A DNA stretch of 64,000 nt, taken from positions 1 through 64,000 of the forward strand of contig QCNN01000002.1 in assembly GCA_003213175.1 (NCBI GenBank), given 5' to 3'. The stretch is from SAR116 cluster bacterium AG-426-B08 (lineage in GTDB: Bacteria > Pseudomonadota > Alphaproteobacteria > Puniceispirillales > Marisalimonadaceae). The notes beneath the pieces are model-generated. The model did not search any database. It was not told where the DNA came from and was given only the letters and a program-made list of their open reading frames with translations. Of the stretch, positions 62,493 to 64,000 are shown piece after piece. The number at the start of each line of letters is the position of its first letter. Within the stretch, counting starts at the first letter, position 1. Both the position numbers and the translations under genes were made by a program.

Positions 62493-63089
62493 CTATCTAT
62501 ACATATTATGATAAATGTCATTAGGTTCCATTTCAGATGCTATTGCAAGTCTATTTGTCATGTTAAAAAATCCTATAACTAGACTTATATCCCAAATATC
62601 TCTATCATTAAATCCTACTTTATTTAGAGCAAGTCTGTCCTCTTCATTTACTGTAGATGGATTTCTAGTTAAATTTCTGGCAAAAAGAAGCATTGTCTTA
62701 TGCTTTTTGGATAAATTAGCTGCTTCAAAATTTGATGCTAATCTCTCTCCTAACTGAGGATCTTGAGATAGTTCACGTAAAGTTGCACCATGAGCTGCAA
62801 GACAATAGAAACATTGATTTTCTGATGAAACTGTTACAGCTATCATCTCCCTTTCTAATTTAGAGAGGCCAGATTCACCTAACATTATACTATTGTAGAG
62901 TTTTGTAAATCCTTCAAACTGTTTAGGGAAGTTTGAAAAAGCTTTTAATACATTTGGTACAAAACCAATTTTTTCATTTACAACTTTAAGATAATTTGAA
63001 GCATTTTTTTGATCTTCATAATTTAATTTTTTTTCTAATTTGAGAGCAGTAATTTTTTCTTTTGCTTCTTGCTTTTCTATTTTAGACAT
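62493..63089 (-). CDS. AhpD-like/carboxymuconolactone decarboxylase-family protein
   Basis: This 198-residue helical protein carries the AhpD-type active site SSENQCFYCLAAHGATL (CxxC plus downstream histidine), preceded by SKLEREMIAVTVS. The group is annotated as peroxidase-related; members reduce peroxides or serve as disulfide partners. ATG 63089 follows GGAGGAATA and shares one base with the liuC stop (TAATG), so I use it in place of the track start at 63107. Its place in an acyl-CoA operon suggests protection from peroxide made by flavin enzymes, which is inference. Confidence 0.83.
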   Translation of the reverse strand: MSKIEKQEAKEKITALKLEKKLNYEDQKNASNYLKVVNEKIGFVPNVLKAFSNFPKQFEGFTKLYNSIMLGESGLSKLEREMIAVTVSSENQCFYCLAAHGATLRELSQDPQLGERLASNFEAANLSKKHKTMLLFARNLTRNPSTVNEEDRLALNKVGFNDRDIWDISLVIGFFNMTNRLAIASEMEPNDIYHNMYR

Positions 63090-63883
63090 TATTCCTCCAT
63101 AATCCAATTTGGCTTTTTTTTATTAAAGAATGCATTAATTCCTTCCAAACATTCTTCATTTTCCCATGTATCTGCAAGAGCTTCTATACTCATTTCAATT
63201 AAATTTTGATCAATTTTGTCAGTAAGTTTTCTTACTAATTTTTTAGAGTTTGTAATAGCCTCAGGAGCTGAAATTTTGTAGGGTGATAAAATTTCTTTTA
63301 TCTTTTTATCAAGACTATTTTGTTTTACGACAAAGTCAATCAAACCTATTTTTAAACCTTCTTCTGATGATATTTCTCTTGCAGACGTAAAGAGATCTAT
63401 ACAGTTTTTCTCACCAATTTTTCTAATAACATATGGACTTATAGTAGCTGGAATTAATCCTAACCTTGTTTCAGTTAAAGCCATTTTAATGTCTTCAGAG
63501 GCTACAACTATATCACAAATAGCCATGATGCCAATTCCACCACCAAAAGAATTCCCATGAACTTTGCCAATAATGGTTTTGTTAACATAAAAAAGCTTAT
63601 TTAACATTATTGCCAATTTCTTAGCTTCTTTTATTCTTGTTTTCCTATCAGCTGTGATTTGACGTTTCATCCATTTAAGATCACCTCCGGCACAAAAACT
63701 TTTTCCAGATGATGACAAAACGATTATTTTAATATCTTTATCTTGATCAAGTTTTTTGAAACAACAACCCAAATCTTCTATCATCTGAGGAGATAGAGCA
63801 TTATGTCTCTGAGGTTCATTTAGTACTACTTCAATTACCCCTAGAGAGTTTTCCTTAACTATTAAGCTTTTATAACTATACAT
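63089..63883 (-). CDS. liuC: Methylglutaconyl-CoA hydratase-like crotonase
   Basis: This 264-residue crotonase has SFCAGGDLKWMKRQI, in which the D-L-x-W-M sequence marks the methylglutaconyl-CoA hydratase (LiuC) group. The second site GNSFGGGIGIMAICDIVVA has Gly where ordinary hydratases have the first glutamate, as LiuC proteins do, and the second glutamate remains in ALTETRLGLIPATISPYV. It hydrates 3-methylglutaconyl-CoA in leucine breakdown. The partial gene upstream looks like the carboxyltransferase subunit of methylcrotonyl-CoA carboxylase, which agrees. The ribosome site is weak. Confidence 0.85.
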   Translation of the reverse strand: MYSYKSLIVKENSLGVIEVVLNEPQRHNALSPQMIEDLGCCFKKLDQDKDIKIIVLSSSGKSFCAGGDLKWMKRQITADRKTRIKEAKKLAIMLNKLFYVNKTIIGKVHGNSFGGGIGIMAICDIVVASEDIKMALTETRLGLIPATISPYVIRKIGEKNCIDLFTSAREISSEEGLKIGLIDFVVKQNSLDKKIKEILSPYKISAPEAITNSKKLVRKLTDKIDQNLIEMSIEALADTWENEECLEGINAFFNKKKPNWIMEE

Positions 63884-63904
63884 GTTTATATATTTCTAAT
63901 TAAT

Positions 63905-64000
63905 TTACATTCTAAATAAACCAAACTTACTATCTTTAATTTTTTGAGACATTGAAATTTCTATGCTGAGAGCAAGAATTCTTCTAGTTTCAATTGGATC
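63905..64000 (-). CDS. liuB: Methylcrotonyl-CoA carboxylase carboxyltransferase subunit, C-terminal end
   Basis: The minus strand is open from the window edge to a TAA at 63905-63907 and encodes DPIETRRILALSIEISMSQK...SKFGLFRM. The DP-x-x-TRR-x-L-x-L-x-[SI] stretch and the terminal FG-[LV]-FRM are the conserved end of the MCC beta (acyl-CoA carboxyltransferase) subunit. The gene continues beyond base 64000. It is not in the ORF track because only 31 codons are present. The liuC ATG lies 21 bases downstream, so both belong to one transcript. Confidence 0.75.
   Translation of the reverse strand, partial: DPIETRRILALSIEISMSQKIKDSKFGLFRM

Noticed and set aside
1-64000. Mobile elements, prophage, CRISPR, tRNA or rRNA genes
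   Set aside because: No transposase, integrase, terminal repeats, regularly spaced repeats or cloverleaf-sized gaps were found; all gaps are under 300 bases and protein genes fill the rest.

Overview
The window is AT-rich (roughly 30% GC by eye), very gene-dense DNA of a streamlined heterotrophic bacterium. Gene content (tripartite tricarboxylate transporter, two branched-chain amino-acid-type ABC systems, many acyl-CoA enzymes, fused indolepyruvate:ferredoxin oxidoreductase, DmdB/DmdC-like pair, NrtS, QueF, MntR) and the packing suggest a marine alphaproteobacterium of the SAR11/HIMB59/AEGEAN-169/SAR116 type. The lineage is inferred from gene content only. I annotate 60 protein genes, the first and last cut by the window edges. 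No gap exceeds 300 bases, and I see no tRNA, rRNA, CRISPR array, insertion sequence or prophage.

Layout. 1-2604: partial flavoprotein, pterin dehydratase and acetoacetyl-CoA synthetase. 2606-6821 (minus): DUF1244, pyrF, queF and a tandem pair of MFS carriers. 6921-16273: housekeeping genes (mntR, sufE, TrmH-type methyltransferase, pgi), two glycosyltransferases, a HAD hydrolase, an APH-fold kinase, an MFS carrier and an ECHDC3-like crotonase. 16270-18063: a CoA-binding domain fused to O-acetylhomoserine sulfhydrylase. 18179-23230: GMC oxidoreductase, then a valine/beta-oxidation set (isobutyryl-CoA dehydrogenase, 3-hydroxyisobutyryl-CoA hydrolase, thiolase). 23227-32789 (minus): nine packed genes, acyl-CoA ligase, livGHMKF, phenylacetate-CoA-ligase-like enzyme, SDR and MaoC. 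32952-36375: divergent dmdC/dmdB-like pair. 36385-39816: indolepyruvate oxidoreductase. 39920-46726: acyl-CoA ligase, second metY, hydrolase, second ligase, DapA-like lyase and thiol-dioxygenase-like cupin. 46713-50767: four-rhodanese protein, ThDP enzyme and TauE/SafE permease. 50769-53760: tctCBA. 54055-58582: second liv operon. 58612-64000: small ABM-like protein, nrtS, aroE-like gene and a leucine-catabolism-type operon (mccB end, liuC, AhpD-like, acyl-CoA dehydrogenase, CaiB).

Together the genes describe uptake of small organic acids and amino acids, their activation by CoA ligases (six in this window) and breakdown by acyl-CoA dehydrogenases, crotonases and thiolase. A second theme is sulfur: two O-acetylhomoserine sulfhydrylases, DmdB/DmdC-like enzymes, a cysteine-dioxygenase-like cupin, a multi-rhodanese protein and a TauE/SafE-type exporter.

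The most unusual items are the CoA-binding/MetY fusion, the one-active-site four-rhodanese protein with its sulfur-flavoured neighbours, strong hairpins directly after all three binding-protein genes (one also with its own extended -10 promoter), and convergent gene pairs that share a single TTAA as both stop codons.
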